Shown here: one piece after another, positions 26,786 through 36,208 of the stretch | How the letters are laid out: each line of letters starts with the position of its first letter | Numbering within the stretch: the first letter of the stretch is position 1 | Assembly (NCBI GenBank): GCA_965213735.1 | Contig: CBDCAB010000005.1 | Span: 1,364,001-1,428,000, forward strand | DNA from: CALDTK01 sp965213735 | Lineage (GTDB): Bacteria; Bacteroidota; Bacteroidia; Chitinophagales; Saprospiraceae | Direction of reading: 5' to 3' | DNA: 64,000 nt | Notes under the pieces: generated by a model | Databases searched by the model: none | What the model saw: the letters and a program-made list of their open reading frames with translations, nothing else | What the model was told of the DNA's origin: nothing | Made by a program: the position numbers and the translations under genes

Positions 26786-27755
26786 CAGAAAGTACTCTAA
26801 GTTGATTACGATATGAGCGCACCGCCTCCTTCACACTCTTGAGGGTGAGTTTTTGCTGGAGCCCGAGCACGAGTTGCTTCCGTAGGTCGGTGAGAATAGC
26901 TACGGCATCTGCTTGTGAGAGTCCAAGGAAGGGTTTAGCAGCCGTCTTGGCCTTGACTTCTGGAAGATAGATGGCGAGTAATTGATTAATCTCACCTTCA
27001 TCAGGCACCGAGTACGTCACAATACGTTCGAAGCGCCGTGCGAACGCCTCGTCGAGTGACTGCCCAAGATTGGTCGCAGCAACAATCAAGCTATGAGATT
27101 GCTCCAGCTCGATAAGTTGGAGAAGTTCGTTCGTAAAGCGAGTCATCTCTCCTACATCTCCTGCTATTTGCCGACTACGTGCAAAGGAGTCGAATTCATC
27201 AAACAAGTATACGGCACGCTGCTCCGCCATAAACGAGAACAACTGAGCGAGGTGTTTAGCACTTTCGCCCAAGTAGCGCGAGAACATGGAGGCGCTACTC
27301 ACGCGGTAGAGCTTTAAATTAAGCCGGTGGGCGAGTACACGTGCGCTCAACGTTTTGCCTGTGCCAGGTGGGCCTACCAGCAGCACCTTGCGCATTGGCG
27401 ATAGGTCGTTGTGCGCGAGGAGGTTAATTTTCTCATTCTCGAGAACAATGCGATCAAGCGCCGCGGCTACACTAGTTGGCGGAACGAAAGTCAATTCATC
27501 TGAGCGATGCACCGGCACATCAACACAAAATGGCGGAATACTACTCGGTTGCGTAATGCCTCCATGACCAACCCGTAGACGACCAGTGGCATCCGTAGTT
27601 GGGGTGTTGAGAATACGGTCGAGATCCGTTGCAAGGCGTCGACGCCCAGTCCCTTCGGCGTAATTCGCGATATCCTTCAACGCTTCACGCGAAGCCACCT
27701 CATCACCACGCGAGATGCTCAGAGCCAGTCGTCGAAGCTGTTGCGCAGTTGCCAT
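26757..27755 (-). CDS. AAA ATPase paired with a truncated S8-peptidase gene
   Basis: 332 residues. VLLVGPPGTGKTLSARVLA is Walker A, AVYLFDEFDSFARSR is Walker B, SLIVAATN is sensor 1 and DEAFARRFERIV holds the arginine fingers. It is a classical AAA (FtsH/Vps4-like) module with a ~120-residue N-terminal extension. Such ATPases occur as two-gene units with a subtilisin-like peptidase and are reported in defence islands. Here it is the first gene of the minus-strand island and overlaps its partner by 29 bp. Motifs appear intact, so the ATPase may still act. Confidence 0.8.
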   Translation of the reverse strand: MATAQQLRRLALSISRGDEVASREALKDIANYAEGTGRRRLATDLDRILNTPTTDATGRLRVGHGGITQPSSIPPFCVDVPVHRSDELTFVPPTSVAAALDRIVLENEKINLLAHNDLSPMRKVLLVGPPGTGKTLSARVLAHRLNLKLYRVSSASMFSRYLGESAKHLAQLFSFMAEQRAVYLFDEFDSFARSRQIAGDVGEMTRFTNELLQLIELEQSHSLIVAATNLGQSLDEAFARRFERIVTYSVPDEGEINQLLAIYLPEVKAKTAAKPFLGLSQADAVAILTDLRKQLVLGLQQKLTLKSVKEAVRSYRNQLRVLSDEAHKNSSK

Positions 27756-27975
27756 AAACTCTAAATTACCGACAAAAAAGGATTAACCAACAAACTGCTT
27801 TGGTCCAAAAGCAAAAAAGAAACCCACACCTCAAAAAGTCGAATATCACTCCAATAGAATCATATGCACGATTCGGCTATGAAAAATTGTGCAGATTAGG
27901 TAAACTGGCAAAACCCACATTGCTTACTAGTGTAACGCCAATCAAGACGGCACACACACAAGCCCCCAGCACCCA

Positions 27976-27999
27976 CCTGACCACAACATTGTGGTCAGG
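27976..27999. repeat. Palindromic hairpin element (CTGACCAC-N6-GTGGTCAG)
   Basis: A near-perfect inverted repeat with the spacer AACATT, flanked by C-rich simple sequence. It overlaps the GTG at 27991 that would otherwise open the M16 frame, which argues for the ATG at 28018 as the real start. The same hairpin recurs at 45537-45560, 61477-61498 and (diverged) 62914-62937. Confidence 0.7.
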
Positions 28000-28017
28000 C
28001 CAGCCCCACAACCCCCC

Positions 28018-30948
28018 ATGCCCGCCTTCCCCGCCTCCCAACACACCCTGCCCAACGGCTTTACCCTCTACCTCAGCCCCAATCCTGCAGAGCCAAGAAT
28101 CTATACCGAAATCGCCGTGCGCGCCGGCTCAAAACACGACCCCGACCGCAGCACCGGACTCGCACACTACCTCGAGCACATGCTCTTTAAAGGTACAGCC
28201 CAACTCGGGACCAAAAACTGGGAAGCCGAAGCACCACTCCTCCAACAAATCGCCCAGACCTACGAAGAACATCGCAATACACAAGACCCACAGCAACGCC
28301 GCCAGCTCTACCAACAAATAGACTCCCTGAGCCAGCGAGCCGCTGCCTACGCCCTGCCCGGCGAGTACGATCGCATCATGGCACAAATGGGCGCCCGCGG
28401 CACTAACGCCTACACCTGGGTAGACCAAACCATCTTCCTCAACGACATACCTGCCGGGGAACTCAGGCGCTGGATGCACCTCGAATCAGAACGCTTTTCT
28501 ACACTGGTGTTGCGGCTGTTTCATACCGAACTCGAAACAGTATTTGAAGAGTTTAATATTTCTCAAGATAAAGATGTTCGAAAGGTGATGCGTGAAAGCA
28601 ACGCAGCCTTGTTTAGCCCGCACCCCTACGGCACCCACACCACCATTGGCCTCGGCGAGCACCTCAAAGCACCGAGCCACTTCGACATCTACGACTTCTT
28701 CGCCACCCACTACGTGCCAGGAAATATGGCCATTATCCTGGCCGGCGATTTCGATCCCGCCGAGGCCCTCGAGCTTGCCCGCCAAACCTTCGGCACCTGG
28801 GAGGCCAAACCCGTACCCACCTACACCCCAGTCCAGCTTCCTTACATCCCCCCACCCCCGCACAGCAGCGCCGCAGGCCCCCCCACAGCGCCGCAGGCTT
28901 TCAGCGCCGCAGGCTCCTCCTTCGCGCCGCAGGCTCTCCGCGCCGCAGGCTCCTCCCCGCCGGAGGCTATTTCCGTCTTCGGCCAAGAAGCCGAAGCTGC
29001 CTACCTCCACTGGCGCATCCCCGGGGCCACCACCCGTGAGGCGCTCGTGGCTCAAGTAGCGGTCGGTATGCTCTCCAATCGACAGGCTGGGCTGTTCGAC
29101 CAGGAGCTAGTCAGCGCACAAAAAGTGCTATCTGCCAGCGCTGGAATTACGCCCATGGCCGAGTTTGCCAGCATTCGCGCTTCCGTGAAGCCACGTCCTG
29201 GGCAAACGCTCGAACAGGCGGCAGCACTGGTTTTGACGCAAGTACAACGGCTAGCTGAAGGCAAATACCCCTCTTGGCTCCGCGAGGCGGTGGTCGTCGA
29301 TCACGAGCTCACCATCACCCGCACCTCGGAAAGCAATCAAGGTCGCGCAGGAGTGCTCACAACAGCATTCATTCACCGCCTTCCCCTCGATGAGGTGCTC
29401 GATCGGGTAAACAACTTGCGCTCCATTACAGAAGAAGAAATTCAAGCTTTCGCCAAAACCTACCTTACTCCAGCGCAGTGCGTCACTGTACTCAAGCGAC
29501 AAGGAGAAGACCCCAACGTGATGAAGGTCGAAAAACCTGAAATCACGCCAGTGCCGCTCAATACACAGGAAGTTTCGGGTTTTGCCGAAAGGCTACTCAG
29601 CATGCAGCCCACCCAAACCGAAGCACGCTTTGCCGACCTCGATGCTGAAGTCACGCAACTACCTATAGCCAATGGCGTCGATCTGCATCACCTGGCCAAT
29701 GAGGAGAATGGACTCTTTGAACTCTTATACGTTTTCGACTTCGGCCGCCAGAGCGATAAATGGATCAATTTCTCAACGAAGTACCTCCGCCTGCTCGGCA
29801 CCAAGCAGCGCAGCAATGCTGATGTACAGGTGGCCTTTTACCGACTCGGCTTAGAATGGCAAATACAAGCTGCTGCACATCGCACCTATGTAGGCGTGAG
29901 TGGACTCGATGCGCACCTGCCGCAGGGCCTGGCGCTACTCGAAGAGCTGCTGCGCGAGTGCCAACCCGATGAGCTACGGTGGACGCGATTTGTAGATGAT
30001 GTAGCACAAAATCGCCGCAACCTGCGCGCCGACAAGCAGGTGGTGCTTCGAAAAGCGATGAACCAATACGCCCGCTACGGCGAGCACTCACCGCTGGTCG
30101 ACGCGCTGTCTCTGACCGAACTCCGAGAGGCATCAGCAACTGCCGTAACGCAGCAAATTCACGAGCTGGCAACGATGCGGCGAGCCGTCTTCTACTACGG
30201 TCCCCGCACCCCCGAAGCCGTCGTGGAGCAACTGCGGGTCGAAGCAGCGCTGCCAGAAGTGCCCACCATTGTACCCTCCACACCAGTACTTCCGGTCGTA
30301 AAGCCGTCTGCCGATAGGGTGCTCTTCGTGGACTTTCCGATGGTGCAGGTAGAGGTGCTGGCCCTACGACACATCCATCCCGGTTTTAGTCCAGAGGTGT
30401 GGGTGCTGGCTCACTGGTTCAATCAATACTATGGCCTCGGCCTAAGCTCGGTCGTCTTTTCTGAGCTGCGCGAAAGTCGAGCACTTGCTTATTCTACCTA
30501 TGCCTACGCCGAGAGTCCTGCGCGACTAGAAGATGACCATTTCTTACAGGCTTTCATCGGTACTCAACCCGACAAACTTTTTACTGCGCTAGAAGCTATG
30601 CGTGACTTGCTGAGCAATTGGCGTTTCGATGCTGCTGCAGCTGAGCGCGTGCGGGCAGGCATGCTGCAACAGATGCGCACTGAGCGCGACTTGCGTCAAA
30701 GTCGCTACTGGCTGTGGCGTCAGGGTGCCGATCGGGGCATAGACGGCAATCAGCGGGAGTGGCTCTTTACGCGCCTGCAAGAGGTCACTACACACAATTT
30801 ACAAGAGTTCTTTGGGCTACTTGGCGCCAGTGCGACTACCTATCTCGTGCTTGGTGAGCGCAGTCGCATTGATTTCAATGAGCTAACGGAGTTTGGCCAT
30901 ATCGAAGAGCTCTCGCTCGATGCAGTATTCGGACACAACCTTGCGTGA
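28018..30948 (+). CDS. M16-family (insulinase-like) metallopeptidase
   Basis: About 976 residues from ATG 28018 (MPAFPASQHTLPNGFTLYLS). H50-Y-L-E53-H54 in GLAHYLEHMLFKGT is the inverted HxxEH zinc site, with a downstream Glu-rich helix (LETVFEEFNIS) supplying the third ligand. The second half repeats the fold without the zinc motif, as usual in M16 clamshell enzymes. No signal peptide is evident. A Pro/Ala/Ser-rich insert at about residues 283-318 is built from a short DNA repeat (see 28861-28970). The gene runs straight into the PLP enzyme, whose GTG start overlaps its TGA. Confidence 0.9.
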   Translation: MPAFPASQHTLPNGFTLYLSPNPAEPRIYTEIAVRAGSKHDPDRSTGLAHYLEHMLFKGTAQLGTKNWEAEAPLLQQIAQTYEEHRNTQDPQQRRQLYQQIDSLSQRAAAYALPGEYDRIMAQMGARGTNAYTWVDQTIFLNDIPAGELRRWMHLESERFSTLVLRLFHTELETVFEEFNISQDKDVRKVMRESNAALFSPHPYGTHTTIGLGEHLKAPSHFDIYDFFATHYVPGNMAIILAGDFDPAEALELARQTFGTWEAKPVPTYTPVQLPYIPPPPHSSAAGPPTAPQAFSAAGSSFAPQALRAAGSSPPEAISVFGQEAEAAYLHWRIPGATTREALVAQVAVGMLSNRQAGLFDQELVSAQKVLSASAGITPMAEFASIRASVKPRPGQTLEQAAALVLTQVQRLAEGKYPSWLREAVVVDHELTITRTSESNQGRAGVLTTAFIHRLPLDEVLDRVNNLRSITEEEIQAFAKTYLTPAQCVTVLKRQGEDPNVMKVEKPEITPVPLNTQEVSGFAERLLSMQPTQTEARFADLDAEVTQLPIANGVDLHHLANEENGLFELLYVFDFGRQSDKWINFSTKYLRLLGTKQRSNADVQVAFYRLGLEWQIQAAAHRTYVGVSGLDAHLPQGLALLEELLRECQPDELRWTRFVDDVAQNRRNLRADKQVVLRKAMNQYARYGEHSPLVDALSLTELREASATAVTQQIHELATMRRAVFYYGPRTPEAVVEQLRVEAALPEVPTIVPSTPVLPVVKPSADRVLFVDFPMVQVEVLALRHIHPGFSPEVWVLAHWFNQYYGLGLSSVVFSELRESRALAYSTYAYAESPARLEDDHFLQAFIGTQPDKLFTALEAMRDLLSNWRFDAAAAERVRAGMLQQMRTERDLRQSRYWLWRQGADRGIDGNQREWLFTRLQEVTTHNLQEFFGLLGASATTYLVLGERSRIDFNELTEFGHIEELSLDAVFGHNLA
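28861..28970 (+). repeat. GCGCCGCAGGC repeat tract inside the M16 gene
   Basis: The 11-bp word GCGCCGCAGGC appears five times, plus a diverged copy, in ~110 bp. It is read in two phases, giving SAAG and APQA by turns. It adds a flexible linker between domains without breaking the frame and looks like an inserted intergenic repeat that has been tolerated. Confidence 0.7.
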
Positions 30949-31847
30949 ATAGGCCAGCTTATAGGGAGGCCTTGCAACTTCTCGCTGCACCTTCCTCTCC
31001 CCTCGTGCAGGTGGATTGGCCCGCTGCCGATGCCGCAGGGGTGAAGCTTTACATGAAGCGCGATGAGTTGCTCGATGAGCATGTAAGCGGCAACAAATGG
31101 CGTAAATTGTTGCTCCAGCTGGCTTGGCACCTACGTCGGGGAGCGCTCGGCTTTGCAAGTGTGGGTGGCAGGCACAGCAATCACCTCGTAGCCTTGGCAG
31201 CCTTGTGTGCTCGACTTCAGGTAGAGTGTAATGGGTATGTGCGTGGTGGGGTGGGAGAGCAGCTTTCGCCTTCTCTCGCTTTCGCTAAAACACATGGTAT
31301 GACGCTGCTAGATGCCTTGAGAAAGGACGTCCGGCTGTGGCGAGAAAGCAGGTCTGGTCCAGTTTTATCCGAGAAACATATGTGGATTCCCGAAGGAGGA
31401 ACTTCCGCCTTGGGCATGGCGGGTATGGCAGCCTGTGTTCGAGAAATACGAAACCAGTTGGGTGCTGAGCCAGATGCGTATGTAGTGGCAGCAGGCAGCG
31501 GAGGTACAGCAGCCGGTATTGCACGTAAAGCACATGCACCAGTACACGCTATGCAGGTCGTGAAAGACGATGGTCTCCCCGCCAGAACCAAGCAGCCCAA
31601 AATATGCTGGCACCGTGCGTGGCTGAGCGGCTTTGCAAGCGGTGAGCCGCTGATATACCAAATGATGCTGGAATTCAGAGCGCGCAATGGCATACAACTC
31701 GACCCGGTGTATACCTCCAAGGCTCTCATACAACTCGATGAGCTACTCTGTGGAGGAGAATTCGCCCCAGGTAGCAAGCTGGTATTCGTGCACACTGGAG
31801 GCCTACAAGGATTGGCGCCGTGGATGCAGCGCTACGGTTACTCCTAA
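30945..31847 (+). CDS. PLP-dependent ACC deaminase/D-cysteine desulfhydrase family enzyme
   Basis: 300 residues from a GTG that overlaps the stop of the M16 gene (GTGA), so it is translated in concert with it. KRDELLDEHVSGNKWRKLLL carries the PLP-binding Lys in the SGNKxRK motif. SVGGRHSNHLVALAAL gives the conserved S-N-H loop, and VAAGSGGTAAGIA binds the PLP phosphate. Substrate within the family (ACC, D-cysteine or other amino acids) cannot be read from the sequence. It includes a one-mismatch copy (31279-31292) of the 14-bp word. Confidence 0.88.
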   Translation: MNRPAYREALQLLAAPSSPLVQVDWPAADAAGVKLYMKRDELLDEHVSGNKWRKLLLQLAWHLRRGALGFASVGGRHSNHLVALAALCARLQVECNGYVRGGVGEQLSPSLAFAKTHGMTLLDALRKDVRLWRESRSGPVLSEKHMWIPEGGTSALGMAGMAACVREIRNQLGAEPDAYVVAAGSGGTAAGIARKAHAPVHAMQVVKDDGLPARTKQPKICWHRAWLSGFASGEPLIYQMMLEFRARNGIQLDPVYTSKALIQLDELLCGGEFAPGSKLVFVHTGGLQGLAPWMQRYGYS

Positions 31848-31856
31848 ATCCACTTC

Positions 31857-32354
31857 CTACTCCACCAGCTCGCGACTGAGTGCGAGCACAGCCTCCATTT
31901 CATAACCTTTTCGCAGTCCAAACTGAATAATGTCTTGCCTTCGCGCGTAAGGGTGTAGCGTATCGTCCTGCTGGTCAAGTCGTTTTTGTAGTAGCCCTTT
32001 GAGCGTGTTGTGGTAGTCGAGCTGCTCGAGTTCTTGCATGGCTGCCTTGATGCAGTAGCTGCTGAGTTGGCGAGACTTAAGCTCGCGTTCGATGCGAACA
32101 CGCCCCCACTTTTTCATTTTGTGTTTGCCGCGGGCGTAGCTACGGGCAAAGCGTTCTTCGTCGAGAAAGTTTCCCTCGATTAGTGTGGCCATTACCTGAT
32201 CGACGTCTTCTCCATACAGACCGATCTGATAAAGTTTGCGCCGCACTTCCTGGTGGCAGCGATCTTGGTAGGCACAGTAGCGCTCGAGTTTTTTGAGGGC
32301 TTGGGCTGGGGTGGGGCGTCCTTCAGCTAGATTTCTATGTTGCCACGCACCCAC
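31857..32354 (-). CDS. recX: RecX, regulator of RecA
   Basis: 165 residues from a GTG at 32354. It has the three-helix repeats of RecX: ALKKLERYCAYQDRCHQEVRRKL, then GNFLDEERFARSYARGKHKMKKWGR-like sequence, then RQDIIQFGLRKGYE. RecX binds in the groove of RecA filaments and restrains recombination. The length is typical. It is convergent with the PLP gene, with 9 bp between the two stop codons. Confidence 0.88.
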   Translation of the reverse strand: MGAWQHRNLAEGRPTPAQALKKLERYCAYQDRCHQEVRRKLYQIGLYGEDVDQVMATLIEGNFLDEERFARSYARGKHKMKKWGRVRIERELKSRQLSSYCIKAAMQELEQLDYHNTLKGLLQKRLDQQDDTLHPYARRQDIIQFGLRKGYEMEAVLALSRELVE

Positions 32355-32360
32355 GGCACT

Positions 32361-32606
32361 TCAACGTTGTAAACTGCCAGAGGTTGTAAATTTCAAGCCG
32401 TGAGTCGGAATTTGATCTACCATTACAATCACTGCCAGTTCATTTGACTTAGGGTAAATGTTCAGGTAGCAATCAAATTCTCTAATGGAAGCGAAAGTCA
32501 GCGGGAACCCAATCGATGTACGAGGTCTTGATCTCACGATCTCAACAGCGTATGAGTTTTCATACGATGGCGAAACCGGAATAGCTAAATAACTAAGCTC
32601 CGCATC
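32361..32606 (-). pseudogene. Open frame continuing past the stop of the upstream lipoprotein gene
   Basis: After the TGA of the 32610-33398 gene the same frame stays open for about 80 codons (SDAELSYLAIPVSPSYENSY... LNIYPKSNELAVIVMVDQIP) to a TGA just before recX. It has no convincing start codon. The residues look protein-like, so it may be the end of a separate gene lost at the duplication junction. The other copy of the duplicated unit lacks it. Confidence 0.3.
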
Positions 32607-32609
32607 AGA

Positions 32610-33398
32610 TCAATTAACGGGTGGATATGGCGGATCATACGGTACACCCACGAAGGCAAAAGTATCCACTGGCTCGCGAGTGAGGCCTCCATTAGCGGTA
32701 AACTGTCGAACTGTCAACTCCCCATACATGGTGTCGTTGCGAATGAACCCTGTTGCCTTTGACCATTCAGCCCGGCAATCGCCGTCTATATCGGTGAAGT
32801 TGGCAGAGAAACGGAAAAAGTCCGCTTGTTCGAGCGCATGGCTGTATGGTTCTACCATGAACCCCTTACTTCCCCCCAGAAAATAATATTCCAGTTCACG
32901 ACTGTAGTTTGGATGCCCAATACAGTAATCCGGAACAATGACTGAGGTAGGCCACTCTTGGTAAGTGGCATCTCCTTTTCGATCATCAACCGGAATTCCA
33001 AACTCACCAGGGAAAGGAACGAAAATATTGCCGTTCTGAGAGGCTCCGTTAGATAGGGAAGGTCCTCCGAGCATCAGCTGCTCGTAAGGCAAAAATGGTA
33101 TAGGATCCGTAAAAGTAATGACCTTCCATGAGTGCCGGTCAAGTTCTTCTACGCTAATGCACAATTTGCCATTGTAAAAAGATTTATGACCTGCGTCTGT
33201 ATTGCAAACACATTCATCTGTGTTAGGGTCTCTGATGAGCCTATTGTCGTCAGCATCAACTCTGCCACAGTGCTGTACGTAGTAGCCATCATCGTCGTCA
33301 TTGCAGCTGATGGTACCTACTACTAGCGGTCCCAAAAGAATAACTATGCTCAACGCAAGAGATACTGAACCATTAATTTTCCTAAACATGTTTTGCAT
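32610..33398 (-). CDS. EGF-like lipoprotein, A-type copy 1
   Basis: 262 residues. Signal sequence with lipobox VVGTISC followed by NDDDD, so probably a membrane-anchored lipoprotein. A short EGF-like, Cys-containing stretch follows (NTDECVCNTDAGHKSF...GKLCIS), then a beta-rich domain with SWKVITFTDPIPFLPYEQLM and a DIDGDCRAEWSKATGFIRN motif. I know no function. It is a paralogue of the B-type gene next to it (about half the residues agree) and the intact twin of the broken copy at 34492. Confidence 0.75.
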   Translation of the reverse strand: MQNMFRKINGSVSLALSIVILLGPLVVGTISCNDDDDGYYVQHCGRVDADDNRLIRDPNTDECVCNTDAGHKSFYNGKLCISVEELDRHSWKVITFTDPIPFLPYEQLMLGGPSLSNGASQNGNIFVPFPGEFGIPVDDRKGDATYQEWPTSVIVPDYCIGHPNYSRELEYYFLGGSKGFMVEPYSHALEQADFFRFSANFTDIDGDCRAEWSKATGFIRNDTMYGELTVRQFTANGGLTREPVDTFAFVGVPYDPPYPPVN

Positions 33399-33556
33399 CT
33401 TTAATAGACGATGTAGGTGGGCCTAGTGGGTCGATCTTAACGGATCATAAGCCGTTACTTAAACGCTCTCGCCAGACCCTCACACCAGTTCGCTGCGCTC
33501 TCGGCTTAGGGTGACGGCTCTGCTTGTTATGGAATAGGTGAACAGTTACATCTACC

Positions 33557-34324
33557 CTAATTGACGTGTGGATAGGGCGGACCATACGGAGTCCCGACAA
33601 AGCGGAAGGTGTCAGTTGGTTCGCGAGTAAGGCTTCCATTATCCGTAAATTGTCTGACTGTCAACTGCCCATACATAGTATCGTTGCGAATGAACCCTGT
33701 TGCCTTTGACCAATCAGCCCGGCAGTCGCCATCGATGTCAGTGAATCGAGCTGAAAATCGAAACTCATCAGCGCTCTCCATTGCCGAGCTGTACGGGTTA
33801 ATGTAGAAACCTGTGCCTGCACCAGAAAATCCATACTCAACCTCACGATTGTGGTTTGGATGGCCAATACACCAATCAGGAGCAATAGCAGAATAAATTT
33901 CCATCGACGGCTCTTCAACACTGCCTGGTGGTGTTAAAGTCAAAATACCAAACTCGTCTGGGAAACGGATAAAAAGATTTCCGTTCTGAGAGACTCCATT
34001 AGATTGCAAAGGTCCTCCGAACATCAGTTGCTCATAAGGCAAATTCGGAATTGGATCAGTAAATGAAATGACTTTCCAAGACCTTTGATCCAGCTCTTCT
34101 GAGCTAACGCAGACTTTGCCGTCGTAGAATGTTTTGTAACCGGCTTCTGTATTGCAAGTACATTCGTCAGTATCTATATCTCTAATCAATATATCTCTAT
34201 CGGTGCAGAACTTTATCGCCGGACCTTCATCATCGCTTTTGCAAGCGAATGTACAGAAGAATGGAAGCAATAAAAGGAGATATGTTGCGGCAGAAAATGG
34301 GGCGGCATTACTTAAATTCTTCAT
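33557..34324 (-). CDS. EGF-like lipoprotein, B-type copy 1
   Basis: 255 residues with lipobox FCTFAC followed by KSDDEG, then DIDTDECTCNTEAGYKTFYD, SWKVISFTDPIPNLPYEQLM and the shared DIDGDCRADWSKATGFIRN segment. The protein is identical to copy 2 at 35439-36206; the DNA differs at only a few positions (for example around 33795 against 35677). Function unknown; location is likely the cell envelope. Confidence 0.75.
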   Translation of the reverse strand: MKNLSNAAPFSAATYLLLLLPFFCTFACKSDDEGPAIKFCTDRDILIRDIDTDECTCNTEAGYKTFYDGKVCVSSEELDQRSWKVISFTDPIPNLPYEQLMFGGPLQSNGVSQNGNLFIRFPDEFGILTLTPPGSVEEPSMEIYSAIAPDWCIGHPNHNREVEYGFSGAGTGFYINPYSSAMESADEFRFSARFTDIDGDCRADWSKATGFIRNDTMYGQLTVRQFTDNGSLTREPTDTFRFVGTPYGPPYPHVN

Positions 34325-34491
34325 GATTAGTGGCTTTTATAGAAGATGTAGGAGGGCCTTGTGTGACGATCTCAATGGATTGTAAGCCATTCTTCGAACG
34401 CTCTCGCCAGACCCTCACGCCAGTTCGCTGCGCTCTCGGCTCAGGGTGACGGCTCTGCTTGTTATGGAATAGGTGAACAGATACATCTATC

Positions 34492-35280
34492 CTAATTTAC
34501 GGGTGGATAAGGCGGGCCGTACGGTATGCCCACGAAGGCAAAAGTATCTACTGGTTCGCGAGTGAGGCCTCCATTAGCGGTAAACTGTCGAACAGTCAAC
34601 TCCCCATACATGGTGTCGTTGCGAATGAACCCTGTTGCCTTTGACCACTCAGCCCGGCAGTCGCCGTCTATATCGGTGAAGTTGGCAGAGAAACGGAAAA
34701 AGTCCGCTTGTTCGAGCGCATGGCTGTATGGTTCTACCATGAACCCCTTACTTCCCCCCAGAAAATAATATTCCAGTTCACGACTGTAGTTTGGATGCCC
34801 AATACAGTAATCCGGAACAATGACTGAGGTAGGCCACTCTTGGTAAGTGGCATCTCCTTTTCGATCATCAACCGGAATTCCAAACTCACCAGGGAAAGGA
34901 ACGAAAATATTGCCGTTTTAAGAGGCTCCGTTAGATAGGGAAGGTCCTCCGAGCATCAGCTGCTCGTAAGGCAAAAATGGTATAGGATCCGTAAAAGTAA
35001 TGACCTTCCATGAGTGCCGGTCAAGTTCTTCTACGCTAATGCATAATTTGCCATCGTAAAAAGATTTATGACCTGCGTCTGTATTACAAATACATTCGTC
35101 TGTGTTAGGGTCTCCGATGAGCCTATCGTCGTCAGCATCAATCCCGCCGCATCCCTCGATGTAGAAGCCATCATCGTCATCATTGCAGCTGATGGTACCT
35201 ACTACTAGCGGTCCCAAACGAATAACTATGCTCAACGCAAGAGATACTGAACCATTAATTTTCCTAAAGATGTTTTGCAT
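34492..35280 (-). pseudogene. EGF-like lipoprotein, A-type copy 2, nonsense mutation
   Basis: The same 262-codon gene as at 32610, but the Gln codon after NGAS is now TAA near 34918 (plus strand GTTTTAAG instead of GTTCTGAG). Translation would stop after 120 residues. The downstream part stays open and nearly identical to the intact copy, so the loss is recent. The N-terminal part has also drifted (GFYIEGCGGIDADDDRL against GYYVQHCGRVDADDNRL). Confidence 0.85.
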
Positions 35281-35438
35281 CTTTAATAGACGATGTAGGT
35301 GGGCCTAGTGGGTCGATCTTAACGGATCATAAGCCGTTACTTAAACGCTCTCGCCAGACCCTCACACCAGTTCGCTGCGCTCTCGGCTTAGGGTGACGGC
35401 TCTGCTTGTTATGGAATAGGTGAACAGTTACATCTACC

Positions 35439-36206
35439 CTAATTGACGTGTGGATAGGGCGGACCATACGGAGTCCCGACAAAGCGGAAGGTGTCAGTTG
35501 GTTCGCGAGTAAGGCTTCCATTATCCGTAAATTGTCTGACTGTCAACTGCCCATACATAGTATCGTTGCGAATGAACCCTGTGGCCTTTGACCAATCAGC
35601 CCGGCAGTCGCCATCGATGTCAGTGAATCGAGCTGAAAATCGAAACTCATCAGCGCTCTCCATTGCCGAGCTGTAGGGATTTATATAGAAACCTGTGCCA
35701 GCACCAGAAAATCCATACTCAACCTCACGATTGTGGTTTGGATGGCCAATACACCAATCAGGAGCAATAGCAGAATAAATTTCCATCGACGGCTCTTCAA
35801 CACTGCCTGGTGGTGTTAAAGTCAAAATACCAAACTCGTCTGGGAAACGGATAAAAAGATTTCCGTTCTGAGAGACTCCATTAGATTGCAAAGGTCCTCC
35901 GAACATCAGTTGCTCATAAGGCAAATTCGGAATTGGATCAGTAAATGAAATGACTTTCCAAGACCTTTGATCCAGCTCTTCTGAGCTAACGCAGACTTTG
36001 CCGTCGTAGAATGTTTTGTAACCGGCTTCTGTATTGCAAGTACATTCGTCAGTATCTATATCTCTGATCAATATATCTCTATCGGTGCAGAACTTTATCG
36101 CCGGACCTTCATCATCGCTTTTGCAAGCGAATGTACAGAAGAATGGAAGCAATAAAAGGAGATATGTTGCGGCAGAAAATGGGGCGGCATTACTTAAATT
36201 CTTCAT
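35439..36206 (-). CDS. EGF-like lipoprotein, B-type copy 2
   Basis: 255 residues, identical to the product of 33557-34324. Its ATG lies 2 bp after the stop of the 690-aa secreted protein gene, so this is the copy in the ancestral operon position; the other unit is the derived tandem copy or the reverse. Lipobox and EGF-like segment as in copy 1. Confidence 0.75.
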   Translation of the reverse strand: MKNLSNAAPFSAATYLLLLLPFFCTFACKSDDEGPAIKFCTDRDILIRDIDTDECTCNTEAGYKTFYDGKVCVSSEELDQRSWKVISFTDPIPNLPYEQLMFGGPLQSNGVSQNGNLFIRFPDEFGILTLTPPGSVEEPSMEIYSAIAPDWCIGHPNHNREVEYGFSGAGTGFYINPYSSAMESADEFRFSARFTDIDGDCRADWSKATGFIRNDTMYGQLTVRQFTDNGSLTREPTDTFRFVGTPYGPPYPHVN

Positions 36207-36208
36207 GA

